From an uncultured Dysgonomonas sp. (GTDB lineage: Bacteria > Bacteroidota > Bacteroidia > Bacteroidales > Dysgonomonadaceae), in contig CALKIV010000027.1 of the NCBI GenBank assembly GCA_937995835.1, positions 101,153 to 165,152 of the forward strand: DNA of 64,000 nucleotides. The letters are read 5' to 3'. A program made the translations under genes and the position numbers. Below the pieces are notes generated by a model. That model worked only from the letters and a program-made list of their open reading frames with translations, had not been told where the DNA came from and did not search any database. Position 1 is the stretch's first letter. Every line of letters begins with the position of its first letter. Shown here one piece after another: positions 1 to 9,640 of the stretch.

Positions 1-962
1 ACCCATATTCTCTTATTATCCTCATTGTAAATATCATATACTCCATTACCTTTCAGAGAAAGGGGATTATCTAGATCTTCTTTATAAATGTTCAATACGC
101 GATGATCGTCTTTTGTCAATTCCCAAATGCCTTGTCCATCTATCCCCACGAGGAGGGTGGAGTCTGAGTTTTCCGCAAAGGCTTGGATGGGTTGCTTGGG
201 AAATCCGGTTATTATCAATTGAACAAACTCTTCTTTTACTAAGTCATAACAAAACAGTCCATCAGAAGTAGTTCCTAACCACAACTTATTTGCCCTTTCT
301 TCATAGTGAAGTGACGTAAAGACGAGTGTGTTCTCAGAAAATTTGTAAAGTATTTGGCTTTTCGTTGTACTGCTATTCATCAATGCGATTTTGCCATCGC
401 CCACCACAAAGAAATTCTGGTCATCATACCATTGAATATAATTTATTTCGCCTGTAAAATTTTCTAATCGGGATAGTGTACCTTCTTCGTACTTACATAG
501 CCCAGCAGATGAGGAAATAAAAAACACATCTTCCTTTTCAATCAATATTTTTGTAAGACTAAGAAATTTATCATCTAAAGGGGTACGAATGTCAATGACC
601 AAATCAAACCTATCTAACAATGTGTTGTATACAAATATCTGTCCGTTATTAGTATAGGCTAAAAGAGTATCTTTATCATAAACTAACTTAACAAAAAGCA
701 CATCGGCTGTTTGATAAGGAAGTTGATAGATGTGGTAATTATCTTCTGTGAGCCTCAAGATTCCAATCTTTGAAGATGCCCATATAAATCCATTTTCATC
801 CTTGCAGATTGAGGTCACCTCTCGCATATTGATGCCTAGAACGGAGTTTAGCTCATAGAATTTCACATTTAAAGAATATCCGGTGAGTGTCGATAAAGTA
901 AGAAAAAGGATTAACAGTCCAACTTTGATGATAATAAATATATAATTCTTAATCGATGCCAT
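1..962 (-). CDS. Propeller-type periplasmic sensor, probably the N-terminus of a hybrid two-component regulator (partial)
   Basis: The minus frame is open from an ATG at 962 to the window edge, giving 320 residues with no stop. An in-frame TGA lies just upstream, which fixes the start. Residues 8-30 are a hydrophobic signal/anchor. They are followed by short repeats with W and G at regular spacing (ENGFIWASSKIGI, ANKLWLGTTSDGL, NKRIWV), typical of the two-component regulator propeller (Reg_prop) domain of Bacteroidetes HTCS proteins. In that family this part is periplasmic and binds oligosaccharides released by the neighbouring locus. The kinase, receiver and AraC parts would lie beyond the window, so I cannot exclude a kinase-less version. 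The gene starts just behind the terminator of the SusC/SusD operon on the same strand, so it is probably transcribed separately. Confidence 0.8.
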   Translation of the reverse strand, partial: MASIKNYIFIIIKVGLLILFLTLSTLTGYSLNVKFYELNSVLGINMREVTSICKDENGFIWASSKIGILRLTEDNYHIYQLPYQTADVLFVKLVYDKDTLLAYTNNGQIFVYNTLLDRFDLVIDIRTPLDDKFLSLTKILIEKEDVFFISSSAGLCKYEEGTLSRLENFTGEINYIQWYDDQNFFVVGDGKIALMNSSTTKSQILYKFSENTLVFTSLHYEERANKLWLGTTSDGLFCYDLVKEEFVQLIITGFPKQPIQAFAENSDSTLLVGIDGQGIWELTKDDHRVLNIYKEDLDNPLSLKGNGVYDIYNEDNKRIW

Positions 963-1026
963 TTCAATATTTCATATTATACCTAAGGTGTAAGCCAAAT
1001 TCCCAATATAATTTGGATGGCTGAAT

Positions 1027-1072
1027 ACAGTAGAGATGTGCTTCAGAACCACCTCCACATCAGTGCCACTGT
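1027..1072. repeat. Imperfect inverted repeat upstream of the sensor gene
   Basis: ACAGT and GATGTG at 1027-1040 face CACATC and ACTGT at 1056-1072. It lies about 65 bp upstream of the sensor start, in the 246-bp gap between that gene and the GH5 remnant. It could be an operator or the stem of a leader structure; the arms are interrupted, so the call is weak. Apart from this repeat and the terminator at 1151-1181, I see nothing else in the gap. Confidence 0.25.
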
Positions 1073-1150
1073 AAGATAAGCAAAAGATCTGAAGATATAT
1101 TCTACTTCTAGACCTTTCAGCTTAGTTCAACCCCTTTTTATTTTATAAAC

Positions 1151-1181
1151 AAACGGCAGCGCATGTGAGTTGCTGCCGTTT
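1151..1181 (-). terminator. Rho-independent terminator of the SusC/SusD-GH5 operon
   Basis: A perfect 10-bp stem (AAACGGCAGC at 1151-1160 with GCTGCCGTTT at 1172-1181) with an 11-nt loop lies 28 bp past the last stop codon of the minus-strand operon. It is followed on that strand by the T-rich GTTTGTTTAT. Confidence 0.75.
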
Positions 1182-1208
1182 TTACTTGTGTGCTATATAT
1201 CGTTCTTC

Positions 1209-2027
1209 CTACTCTTCTTCCAAATCATTGGTTACAGAAATTCGATCGATAACTATTCCAACACCTCCTGGCGACCAAAAGCCCACAATATAGAGATGGG
1301 AGGGATCTACTTTCACCATTTCTGTATTTACTTCTTTAAACATATTATTGAGTTCTATCACTATTTTTCGTTTTCCCATCATCGGATAATTTGCATTAGA
1401 AGTCCAATAATTATTTTCATCAAAAAGACGAAAATTTACATCAAAGTCAGGATAATCTTGCCCTAGCTCTACTACCAGATATTTATATTTTGACAGATTG
1501 AAACCACCATCACTCTGCCAACCACCAAAGCCCCATTGTCCAGTAGTCAACGTGTGCGTCTTCTCGTCGAATGTTCCAGTTTCCCAGATAGACGGATTCA
1601 CCGCTGCAGATGTTAAAGGGAAAAAGTCTGGATAAACAGCGACAGAAGATGAAACAGCAATAACTAACTCTTTACTATCGCCTTCAGGCCCTGTATACGT
1701 AACTTTGATATTAGCCGTCCCCTCTTTCAGTGCTCTTAATTTTCCATTAGGCTCTGCAGTTATTATTTCTGGATTGGAACTTTCATAGATGACTCTTGAA
1801 GTCACAATCTCCATAACTCCATCATCATAAGTCGCTTTCACTTTAAGGTCTCGCTCTTTCCCTGTTTCTATATTCAGTTTATCACCAACCCCTTCTACTA
1901 CTAGTGCAGACAAGTTGCTTCCCGGAGCCTTATTCGCTAAATAAACATTATTGATAACAATCGGTTTATCTCCACTAGACCAAAAGCCTGCCATATAGAT
2001 ATTTAGAATCCGAAAAATCAATTCCAT
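1209..2027 (-). pseudogene. Detached C-terminal part of the GH5 gene (Big-like domain plus carbohydrate-binding-like repeat)
   Basis: This frame is the continuation of the GH5 protein, displaced by an out-of-frame deletion. From about position 1993 it reads YMAGFWSSGD, which matches IVGFWSPGG in the second repeat copy near the end of the same frame. It then holds a Big_2-like domain (motif ANIKVTY) and a complete terminal repeat starting PSIWETGTFDEKTHTL. The same repeat opening (PSIWGTGTFDEKTHTL) occurs in the upstream frame. The residues before YMAGFW (from the nominal ATG at 2027) only read the sense strand of the GH5 gene in the wrong frame. No signal peptide or independent start signal is present, so it is probably not made as a separate exported protein. 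An assembly error at the repeat is an alternative. Confidence 0.7.
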
Positions 2028-3669
2028 TACTATATACCCATCCACCAAAGCCCCAAGCTCCAGTTTTCAATGTATGAGTCTTTTCATCAAATGTTCCCGT
2101 GCCCCATATGGATGGATTAAATGCACTGTTGGTCAATAAAAAAGGTGCAGCATTGACAGTAATAGTCACATCTTTGCTTACTCCATGTGAGCTCTTGTAC
2201 GAAATAGTAACATCTGCCGATCCATCTTTAAGTGTTACAATTTTTCCACTTTCGTCTACATAGATAATGTCTGGATTACTACTAACGTAAGTCGCTTGTG
2301 CTGAAACTATTTTTGAACTTTCGTTGGCATACATTGCCTTAACAACAAGATACTTATTGCTTTTAGAGACTAAATTTAGTTCACTATTTTCATTCACTCC
2401 ATCTATTGTTAGATCAATAAGCTCTCCCTCCTCTTCAATCGTTCCATTTGCATATGCCTTAAACCAATGATATGTAGGCCAAGGACATGCTTCAGGATCG
2501 TTCAAAAAAGTGTATTGTCCGGGGATGCCTGGTTCATCTTTAAATTGAGCCATCAAGTCTGGACTTGTAAAAATAAGCCAACTAACATTTCCTGAATTGT
2601 CAACAATATATTTAAAGTTAGCACCAAAACCACCTTCTCCTGCTATTCCTGTAGTGGCTTTACCCCACGAGGAGTTATATTTTTCAGGAGCCCAATCCAT
2701 TTCGGTCACCATAATAGGAGCAATATCGGCCACCGGTTTTATCTGATTATCCCAACCTTGTTTAAAAGCCTCATACCCTCCACCGGTACCTTGTCCTCCA
2801 TCTGCATTCTCACCATCACTCCCCATCCATCCCGGATAAACATGTATGGCATAACCTATATTATCGCCTTCTATCGGATTATTTGCCAATCCACTGTAGA
2901 GTGACTGATAACCTAATCCTGGAACCCAAATAATATTATCTGTATGCTCACGCACATTATCTACAATTTGCTGAAAAAATGTTTTAAGATTATCATAGTG
3001 TCCTTGGTTACTCGCACCATACGTCCCGTCTTTTCCTAAAATATCTATCGGTTCGTTAGCTAATTCGAACATTACATTCGGATTATTCTTCAACTTAGGA
3101 TGCTGAACAACAATCTCCCATACAGTCAAAAGATATTTGTGATAATCATCATCTATTGCAATCTGCTCTGGAGACACTCCCGGAGGGCGCATCACCACAT
3201 AAAGCCCTCTTTCGATAGCATACTCAGCCATGGGAACAAAAACACTAGTCAAATATTTTTTGAAGCGTGCTTCATCAAAATGTTGATATGCTAAAGATTC
3301 GTTTTCAGCACCCGGAGAACTCCAATATGGGTCCATGTGCAAACGAATAAAGTTCACATCCCAACCTGCAGCCAATATTTCTCTTATTAATTTTTGATTA
3401 TACTGAAGGCATCCATCAATATCATAATTTGTCCAAGCATTATTATTAAAGAAAGGGCTATACGTTTGTGCAAAGCCATGCAAATTAACAATTTGACCTT
3501 CTGTATTCTTCAGATATCGTCCATCTACATGAAGCTTTGATAGGGCAATCGGCTCTACTTCCTCCGGCTGTTCGATAACAGGATCTGGCAAAGACAGCCT
3601 GTCATCCGAACATGCGACATGCATGATGACACATGATATTATAATCAGTATACTAAATATGTTTTTCAT
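1975..3669 (-). CDS. Secreted GH5 endo-glycanase lipoprotein, C-terminus truncated by a frameshifting deletion
   Basis: The 564-residue product has a lipoprotein signal (lipobox Cys20 in HVAC), so it probably sits on the cell surface. The GH5 (beta/alpha)8 domain spans about residues 45-405. The acid/base Glu206 is in ELANEP, and the nucleophile Glu323 is in VTEMDW. A Big_2-like domain covers about 415-507, and then begins a repeat of which only about 50 residues remain before the frame ends in YLYGRLLV. The intact gene would have run on to 1209. GH5 covers many beta-1,4-glycanases; the xus-like operon makes xylanase or another hemicellulase plausible, but the substrate cannot be read from sequence. 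The catalytic domain is complete, so activity may persist without the terminal modules. It is last in the operon, 48 bp after the DUF1735 gene. Confidence 0.85.
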   Translation of the reverse strand: MKNIFSILIIISCVIMHVACSDDRLSLPDPVIEQPEEVEPIALSKLHVDGRYLKNTEGQIVNLHGFAQTYSPFFNNNAWTNYDIDGCLQYNQKLIREILAAGWDVNFIRLHMDPYWSSPGAENESLAYQHFDEARFKKYLTSVFVPMAEYAIERGLYVVMRPPGVSPEQIAIDDDYHKYLLTVWEIVVQHPKLKNNPNVMFELANEPIDILGKDGTYGASNQGHYDNLKTFFQQIVDNVREHTDNIIWVPGLGYQSLYSGLANNPIEGDNIGYAIHVYPGWMGSDGENADGGQGTGGGYEAFKQGWDNQIKPVADIAPIMVTEMDWAPEKYNSSWGKATTGIAGEGGFGANFKYIVDNSGNVSWLIFTSPDLMAQFKDEPGIPGQYTFLNDPEACPWPTYHWFKAYANGTIEEEGELIDLTIDGVNENSELNLVSKSNKYLVVKAMYANESSKIVSAQATYVSSNPDIIYVDESGKIVTLKDGSADVTISYKSSHGVSKDVTITVNAAPFLLTNSAFNPSIWGTGTFDEKTHTLKTGAWGFGGWVYSNGIDFSDSKYLYGRLLV

Positions 3670-3717
3670 AATTATTTCAAATCAATATTTATTTTACTTT
3701 TATTATTTATCCGATTT

Positions 3718-4752
3718 TTATTGTAACTCAGGTGTGAAAGTTTCCATAGCAACACCTCGGTTACGAACAACTAACGTATCAAGAGTATGATAATGCATAG
3801 TAGGCAACTCCACCTGATAGTCTAAATAAATAACATCTCGGTCTTCATTTCCCCAGCTTTGCTTATCTCCTTTTTTCACTAATATACCACTACCAGTAAC
3901 GCTATAGTCTTCGGAATCAGTTTTAACAACACATTTACCATCTTCATCGAACTGAAGAACAATGGTATAAGGGATTGCATCACCTGCTTCATCTTTTGCT
4001 GATAGAGATAGTTCAACCTCCTCCATTGAACGCGTTGTTAGATTGCAGACTTCATCTTTTTCCACATGCTGCTTGTGACGTACAACCGTCTTCGACAAAG
4101 AAGTATGTCCTTCTTTCCCTGTAATTACATCCTTTCCACGACGCAAATAAACAGCATGCCAAGGATTAATGTATTTGATGCAATACATTATATAATCTTT
4201 AGGCACAACATCCCAATCCGAGGGCACCATAGTATTTGGATTGCTTACCAACGGTTTCCCTTGCAAAATAGTATCTGCATTCTGCACATCAATCATTCGT
4301 ACCGGAATGACATAGGTGTTCTTAATAGCCAACGGATCTGCAAAAAAAGCATCGGTCAATTGTACTTCAACTCCACCCGATAGAGCCCCGGACGCAATAA
4401 CCATCTTGTCAGATGACAAAGAATAATACTCCGCAGGCATTGGCAATATTGGGTTTGAAGTTCCTTTAAACAATAAATTATCGCACAAAGAATTATCAAC
4501 TTTAAAATTAATAGTGATATTTTTCCCATTGGAATAACCTCCTCCTGTGGTTGCCATAATTTTACACTTGCGTGCATTGTCTAACGAGTTATCTACACTT
4601 GGATCTTCGCCCAATGTGATCACCCTCACCGGATATTGATAAGAGAAGTATACACTTCGAAAATCATAATCTGAAAATCCCCAATCATCATTATGGCAAG
4701 CAACAAAAGCCATAAGCATTACGGGTAACAATAGAACATATATATATTTCAT
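3718..4752 (-). CDS. DUF1735/DUF5627-type surface lipoprotein, likely glycan-binding
   Basis: The 344-residue product starts with a lipoprotein signal peptide (Cys19 in VAC, followed by HNDD). The N-terminal half (SVYFSYQYPVRVITLGED, about 33-180) fits DUF1735, an Ig-like domain found in Bacteroidetes PUL proteins. The C-terminal half, with paired strand-rich stretches ending in MHYHTLDTLVVRNRG, fits DUF5627. In xus-type loci the gene after the tandem SusC/SusD pairs (xusE) encodes such a surface protein, usually taken to bind glycan beside SusD. No catalytic motif is visible. It lies between SusD and the GH5 gene, with gaps of 38 and 48 bp. The exact domain names are from memory of motif patterns. 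Confidence 0.75.
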   Translation of the reverse strand: MKYIYVLLLPVMLMAFVACHNDDWGFSDYDFRSVYFSYQYPVRVITLGEDPSVDNSLDNARKCKIMATTGGGYSNGKNITINFKVDNSLCDNLLFKGTSNPILPMPAEYYSLSSDKMVIASGALSGGVEVQLTDAFFADPLAIKNTYVIPVRMIDVQNADTILQGKPLVSNPNTMVPSDWDVVPKDYIMYCIKYINPWHAVYLRRGKDVITGKEGHTSLSKTVVRHKQHVEKDEVCNLTTRSMEEVELSLSAKDEAGDAIPYTIVLQFDEDGKCVVKTDSEDYSVTGSGILVKKGDKQSWGNEDRDVIYLDYQVELPTMHYHTLDTLVVRNRGVAMETFTPELQ

Positions 4753-4790
4753 TCGAATAAAATTTAAATAGTTTTAAGATAGATTCTTTC

Positions 4791-6551
4791 TTATTTCCAG
4801 CCTTTATTTTGAATTAATTCATCCCATTTCATTACCTCTTCGTAAGGTATTGGTCCATAAAACATATGTTCCTTATAAAGTCTATTTTCTACAGTTATTG
4901 GATTGTAGTTGGTATTCATTATTCCTTTGGCTGTTTCAGTCAATATCCTTGTTTCTACTTTCCAACGTCTTAAATCCCAAAAACGGAATCCTTCGAAGCA
5001 TAGTTCTAAGCGACGTTCGTTTCTGATCATTTCCTGCATACGGGTTTTGTCATTTTTTATAGATTCGAGGTAAGGATCTCCATTGTCACGCCCCACACCT
5101 GCTCGCTGACGAATGACTTTGATCACATCATAAGCAGAAAAACCATGTTGCCCTGTTCCTGTTGGCCCCCAAGCTTCATTTGCAGCCTCAGCATAGATCA
5201 GATACATTTCGGTGTAACGAATGTGAGGTATATAATGACGTTGTTGGTTGATCATAATAGGATTAAGATTCACATCTTCACGTAACAATTTACGCATATA
5301 GTACCCTGTTCTTGTAGATGTTTCCGTATGGTTGACACCATCATTTGTAGATGAAGTCAAAATATCAATGGTCTCGCCTGCTGGCCCCATTTTACTATTA
5401 TGAACAACGATATATCTTTTAAGACGAGGATCTCGATTTTCGTATGGGTTCTTAGCATCAAAGCCACTACTACTTATATCAGCAATAGGATAACCATTAA
5501 GCATCGGGAAAGCATCAACTAGGTTTTGTGTCGGATTGAGACGTCCCTTCCCATATAAGGTAGGAGGATAATGCTCCTCTTCTAGACTTCGACTATCTCC
5601 TGTGTTATTTCTCCACAATATCTCTTTCGGATTAACACCCTCTTTTAAGTTATCTATTTCAGAACGATTGTCATACCAAGTCCATCCATTAGGGTCTATA
5701 CCATTAACCCCACCTATTCTGTTCAACACCTTTGCTGCATAGTTAGCTACATCTTGCCATGTAGTAGAAGTTCCCTCGCTAAAGGCAGGACTTGCTGCCA
5801 ACAAAGCTGCTTGGGTACGAATAGCCTCTGTTATCCGTTTGGTTATTCTCAAACGAGAATAAGCTCCAAATACACGATTGTAATTATCTTTGCTAATGCC
5901 TGGATATTGGGCAGGTACTTCAGCGTCAGAACCAACATCTTCGAAGTCTAGAGGTAACAACTCTTCTGCCTTATCTAAATCATCATTAAGCTGCTCCATA
6001 CATTTTTCGAATGTAGCACGTGGTTGATTGAAATCTGAACCTTCTCCTTGAGACGCTGTGAGAATAGGCACTCCCAATAATTCTCCTCCTTCAGTCCAAC
6101 CTCCATGAGCTTGTAAAAGATAGTACATAAAAAGGGCACGTAATCCATAGGCCTCTCCTTTGGTACGATCATTAAAAAGACGTTTTAGGTCTTCATCATC
6201 TGCCCAATTAACCTTATCCGATTCTTCAAGCATGATGTTCATATATTGAATGGCTGCAAAAGCATTGGTCCATTGGTCAGTGGGATTGTTGTTCGCTGCC
6301 CATTGCCCTGTAGCTATCTTTCTGTAACTATTATTCTGATCATTACTCACCGCATCGTCGGTGGATACATCGCTGAACGACCATCCACCTGACGGAATAC
6401 GAGTATAACCATTAAGAAGAATTCCTAATGCGTATGTAGGGTCTTCATGCATCTGCTCTCTGTCTCTATTATTTTCTATTGCCGGAGAAAAGAGATCGTC
6501 GCAACTCGACAACAATATGACTGTAACTAAAATTATTAATATATTTTTCAT
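4791..6551 (-). CDS. SusD/RagB-family glycan-binding lipoprotein (second pair)
   Basis: The 586-residue product has a lipobox (SSC, Cys17) followed by acidic DD, the surface-export context common in Bacteroidetes. The N-terminal TPR-like region carries the hallmarks DDAVSNDQN, ATGQWAANN and WTNAFAAIQYMNIMLEE, and later GEAYGLRALFMYYLLQAHGG. The C-terminal signature RYTEMYLIYAEAANEAWG and ERRLELCFEGFRFWDLRRW is diagnostic for RagB/SusD. It caps the SusC-type transporter encoded 33 bp upstream and delivers oligosaccharide to it. It is the second SusD of a tandem arrangement; its length is normal for the family. Confidence 0.95.
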   Translation of the reverse strand: MKNILIILVTVILLSSCDDLFSPAIENNRDREQMHEDPTYALGILLNGYTRIPSGGWSFSDVSTDDAVSNDQNNSYRKIATGQWAANNNPTDQWTNAFAAIQYMNIMLEESDKVNWADDEDLKRLFNDRTKGEAYGLRALFMYYLLQAHGGWTEGGELLGVPILTASQGEGSDFNQPRATFEKCMEQLNDDLDKAEELLPLDFEDVGSDAEVPAQYPGISKDNYNRVFGAYSRLRITKRITEAIRTQAALLAASPAFSEGTSTTWQDVANYAAKVLNRIGGVNGIDPNGWTWYDNRSEIDNLKEGVNPKEILWRNNTGDSRSLEEEHYPPTLYGKGRLNPTQNLVDAFPMLNGYPIADISSSGFDAKNPYENRDPRLKRYIVVHNSKMGPAGETIDILTSSTNDGVNHTETSTRTGYYMRKLLREDVNLNPIMINQQRHYIPHIRYTEMYLIYAEAANEAWGPTGTGQHGFSAYDVIKVIRQRAGVGRDNGDPYLESIKNDKTRMQEMIRNERRLELCFEGFRFWDLRRWKVETRILTETAKGIMNTNYNPITVENRLYKEHMFYGPIPYEEVMKWDELIQNKGWK

Positions 6552-6584
6552 ATTTCATTATTTTTCAATGTCAATATACCATTA

Positions 6585-9500
6585 TCAAAAAGCAGCTTTT
6601 ACTCCAAGATTAAAAAATCTAGTTTGAGGAGCTCCTCCAATATTCATTTCCATCAATCGCCACTCTTTAGAAAGCGTTAGTAAGTTATCTCCGCTTACGT
6701 AAACACCTAATTCACGAACAAATGACTTTTCTAACATTTTACGGGGCAAGTCATAAGATATTTGCACTTTAGCCAGAGTAAACAGATCGCTCTTGTACAT
6801 CCAAAAATCTGAAGTTCGGAAATTATTATCTCCACTTTGAGTCGTCAAACGAGGATAAGTTGCTGTTTTCTTGCTACCTTCCGTCCAACGATTGAGAACC
6901 TCATCCGAATATTTACGGTCACCATATACCCAATGATACGAGCTATTCTTGATGCCATACGTTCCAAAGTTGCCAGTACCACGCAAAAAGCAAGTAAAAT
7001 TATTCCATTTAGCAGTCAAATTCAGTCCTAGAGCAAAAGGGACACTTGACCATCCGGCACGTCCTAAGTACACCTCATCTTTACTGTCAATAACTCCATC
7101 TCCATTCTGATCAACATACTTGATGTCTCCGGCTTTTACTTCTCCAAAAGAAGGAGTTGCATTATAATTTGCAATGTCATCTTCGTCTTCATAAAAGCCA
7201 TTGCTTACCAAGCCCCAAATGGCATCCAAAGGTTTTCCTGTACGATTTTGATAAGCATCTTGAAACATTTCGTCGCGTTTGATAGCTTCTGTTTTAAGGA
7301 TAGTTCCTGTAAGTCCAAAAATAAAATCTACCTGACCAAGTTTTTTATTTAAGTTTACAGCAAAGTCTACTCCCACCCTCTGATCAATATCATTATTAAC
7401 ATATGGCAAAAATGATGAGTTAGGCCAACCTGTTGAGAAATAATTTGGATATTGCATATAAGTCAAAATTGGCATTCCCTCCATTCTGTTGATGAAAAAG
7501 TTTGTATTGATCGTCAACAATTTATTAAATAGAGAGGCATCTATTCCTACATTAAACTCTTTACGTTTCACAAAACCTAAGTCAGCGTTATCTCCTCTTC
7601 TTGAGTCTGTACTTTGCATGTTAGAGGCTCCATCTTTCCATCCAAACCAAGCTCCTTCAGTTTGCGAATAATATCCTTTGTACATATAGTAATCAAAATC
7701 AAGATCCGTATGTAGTATTCCTCCTGAAACTGTCAATTTTAAATCATCAACTACTGATGACTTTGCAAGAAATTCTTCTTCGCTTATTCTCCATCCTAAA
7801 GTTAAGGTTGGGGAAAAAGCTTGACGTTTTTTAGAAGAGAACTTTGCTGAATGCACAAAAGCACTGCTAAAGTCTGCATAATACTTGTGCTCATAGTTGT
7901 ATCCTAGCTGAAGCCCAAGATTCGCATTGCTTATTTTATGATAAGCTGCAATGTCAGAACGCTGATGTCCTGTAGCCAACAAAATGGCATTGAGATTGTG
8001 AGATGTATTTAACGTTTTGATATAGTTAAATTGCCCTGAAAAAGCAATGGTCTGTTGATTCCAACTATCATGCACGTTTTGTATGCCATCGGAACGATCT
8101 TCACCAAACTTTACTAATCGATCTATTTTGTTTCCATCCTCAAAAGCATACCATTTTGGTTCGTATACAGCATATTGATTATTATACGATTCTGTGTAGC
8201 TTGAAGAGTAGTCAATCGCAAATTTCGTTTCAAAACTCAAGCCCTCCAAGAGGCTTCTTAAATTGAAGTCAAGTCCTGCTGTAAGCTGAAATTGTCGAAG
8301 AGAACTCTTATTATGTCCACCTGCATAAATGTCAGCAAATGGATTGGTTTGATCCAACTGAGTTCCTCCTAATAAATATTTTCCATCAATCAGGTGTTTA
8401 CTGTTTTTTATTTGTAACTGTCCCATCTCATCGTCCTCGCTTAGAGCACTAATTGGAATTAAAGGAGAAAAACGATTGGGACGAAGAGTAGCGGCACGCC
8501 CCCAATAATCGCCATGCGAGTAGCGATTGTTATTGAGCATGAACGTAGCATCTACCGATCCCGAAATAAAGTCATTGAACTTATAATCAATATTGCCTCG
8601 AGCATTGAATCGAAGATTATTATCATCTTTTCCTTCTCCAAAATTCAGGAGAGAGTTCTGATAGCTCATTCCTATATTAGTATAGAATTGAGCACGATCT
8701 GTTCCATCTGATATTTCGGCAGTAACATCCGATTTATTATACACTTTTTTCAAATAATCGGAAGAATAGAAATCGATGTTTGGGTAACGATAGGCATCTT
8801 TGCCCGTCCATGAATGATGAATCTCTTTTTCGTCATATAATTCATCCAAACCATCATTGCGCAATGCTTCATTATATAGAGTCATATACTCCCAAGAACT
8901 TAGATATTTTGGATAACGCTTGGGAACATGAAAGCCAGTATTTGCCCGAACATTAATTTTACGATCATAAGCTTTTCCTCGTTTAGTTGTGATCAGTATC
9001 ACCCCTTTGGCGGCTCTGCTACCATAGAGTGCAACTGCCCCTACACCTTTCAACACTGTTATTTGCTCTATTTCAGATGAAAGAATATCGGATCCGGCAT
9101 CACGAGGCACACCATCGATCAACACCAGAGCTCCTTGTCCCCATAAATTGCCATTATAGCCTCCGATATATGATGACAGACCATCCAGACTGTAAGTCGT
9201 ATAATCATTTTCCATCTTTTCCGGCAGGTTGATGACAGACACTCCTCCCATCAAATCTCTTTCATTCACTGTGCGGAAAGCCACATTGACAGGAGTCAAA
9301 TCTCCTAATGGCTCTAAGACAATCTCTGTCAAATCTTCTCCAGCTTCTATTATTTGATCTTTATACCCTTTTGCTCTCACCGAAAACTTTCCTCTAGGTG
9401 CTATTTCCAGTGAAAAAGAACCAGAAGTTCCCGAAACGGCATATGCTTTCAACTCATTACTATTTATGATTGCATCGGGTATCGGTTTGCCATCGGGTGT

Positions 9501-9605
9501 ACGAACAACAGCATTTACTTGTATTTTAGGGATCTGTGCCTTCATCTTCACTGCAAAGCAAGTCAGAGTTATGCACAAGAGTAGTCCTATTTTTATATAT
9601 TTCAT
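6585..9605 (-). CDS. SusC-type TonB-dependent outer-membrane transporter (second pair)
   Basis: The 1006-residue product has a signal peptide ending near residue 23 (VKMKA) and a carboxypeptidase-regulatory-like domain (about 28-98, with PDGKPIPDAIINSN). A plug domain follows with LVLIDGVPRD and LKGVGAVALYGSRAAKGVILITTKRG-type motifs, here seen as YGSRAAKGVI and TTKRG. The rest is a beta-barrel ending in the usual aromatic C-terminus (GVKAAF). Unlike the first SusC it lacks the conserved VVVGYG stretch before the plug, so its TonB contact region is atypical. It forms a unit with the SusD gene 33 bp downstream and follows the first SusD by 35 bp. It probably imports glycan oligomers, with energy from TonB. 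Confidence 0.94.
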   Translation of the reverse strand: MKYIKIGLLLCITLTCFAVKMKAQIPKIQVNAVVRTPDGKPIPDAIINSNELKAYAVSGTSGSFSLEIAPRGKFSVRAKGYKDQIIEAGEDLTEIVLEPLGDLTPVNVAFRTVNERDLMGGVSVINLPEKMENDYTTYSLDGLSSYIGGYNGNLWGQGALVLIDGVPRDAGSDILSSEIEQITVLKGVGAVALYGSRAAKGVILITTKRGKAYDRKINVRANTGFHVPKRYPKYLSSWEYMTLYNEALRNDGLDELYDEKEIHHSWTGKDAYRYPNIDFYSSDYLKKVYNKSDVTAEISDGTDRAQFYTNIGMSYQNSLLNFGEGKDDNNLRFNARGNIDYKFNDFISGSVDATFMLNNNRYSHGDYWGRAATLRPNRFSPLIPISALSEDDEMGQLQIKNSKHLIDGKYLLGGTQLDQTNPFADIYAGGHNKSSLRQFQLTAGLDFNLRSLLEGLSFETKFAIDYSSSYTESYNNQYAVYEPKWYAFEDGNKIDRLVKFGEDRSDGIQNVHDSWNQQTIAFSGQFNYIKTLNTSHNLNAILLATGHQRSDIAAYHKISNANLGLQLGYNYEHKYYADFSSAFVHSAKFSSKKRQAFSPTLTLGWRISEEEFLAKSSVVDDLKLTVSGGILHTDLDFDYYMYKGYYSQTEGAWFGWKDGASNMQSTDSRRGDNADLGFVKRKEFNVGIDASLFNKLLTINTNFFINRMEGMPILTYMQYPNYFSTGWPNSSFLPYVNNDIDQRVGVDFAVNLNKKLGQVDFIFGLTGTILKTEAIKRDEMFQDAYQNRTGKPLDAIWGLVSNGFYEDEDDIANYNATPSFGEVKAGDIKYVDQNGDGVIDSKDEVYLGRAGWSSVPFALGLNLTAKWNNFTCFLRGTGNFGTYGIKNSSYHWVYGDRKYSDEVLNRWTEGSKKTATYPRLTTQSGDNNFRTSDFWMYKSDLFTLAKVQISYDLPRKMLEKSFVRELGVYVSGDNLLTLSKEWRLMEMNIGGAPQTRFFNLGVKAAF

Positions 9606-9640
9606 TGTCTTCTCATTTTTGATTCATGAATATTGAATAA

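Noticed and set aside
2013..2030. Programmed ribosomal frameshift as the explanation for the split GH5 gene
   Set aside because: A short T5 run is present, but comparison with the second repeat shows missing residues at the joint, which a frameshift alone cannot explain.
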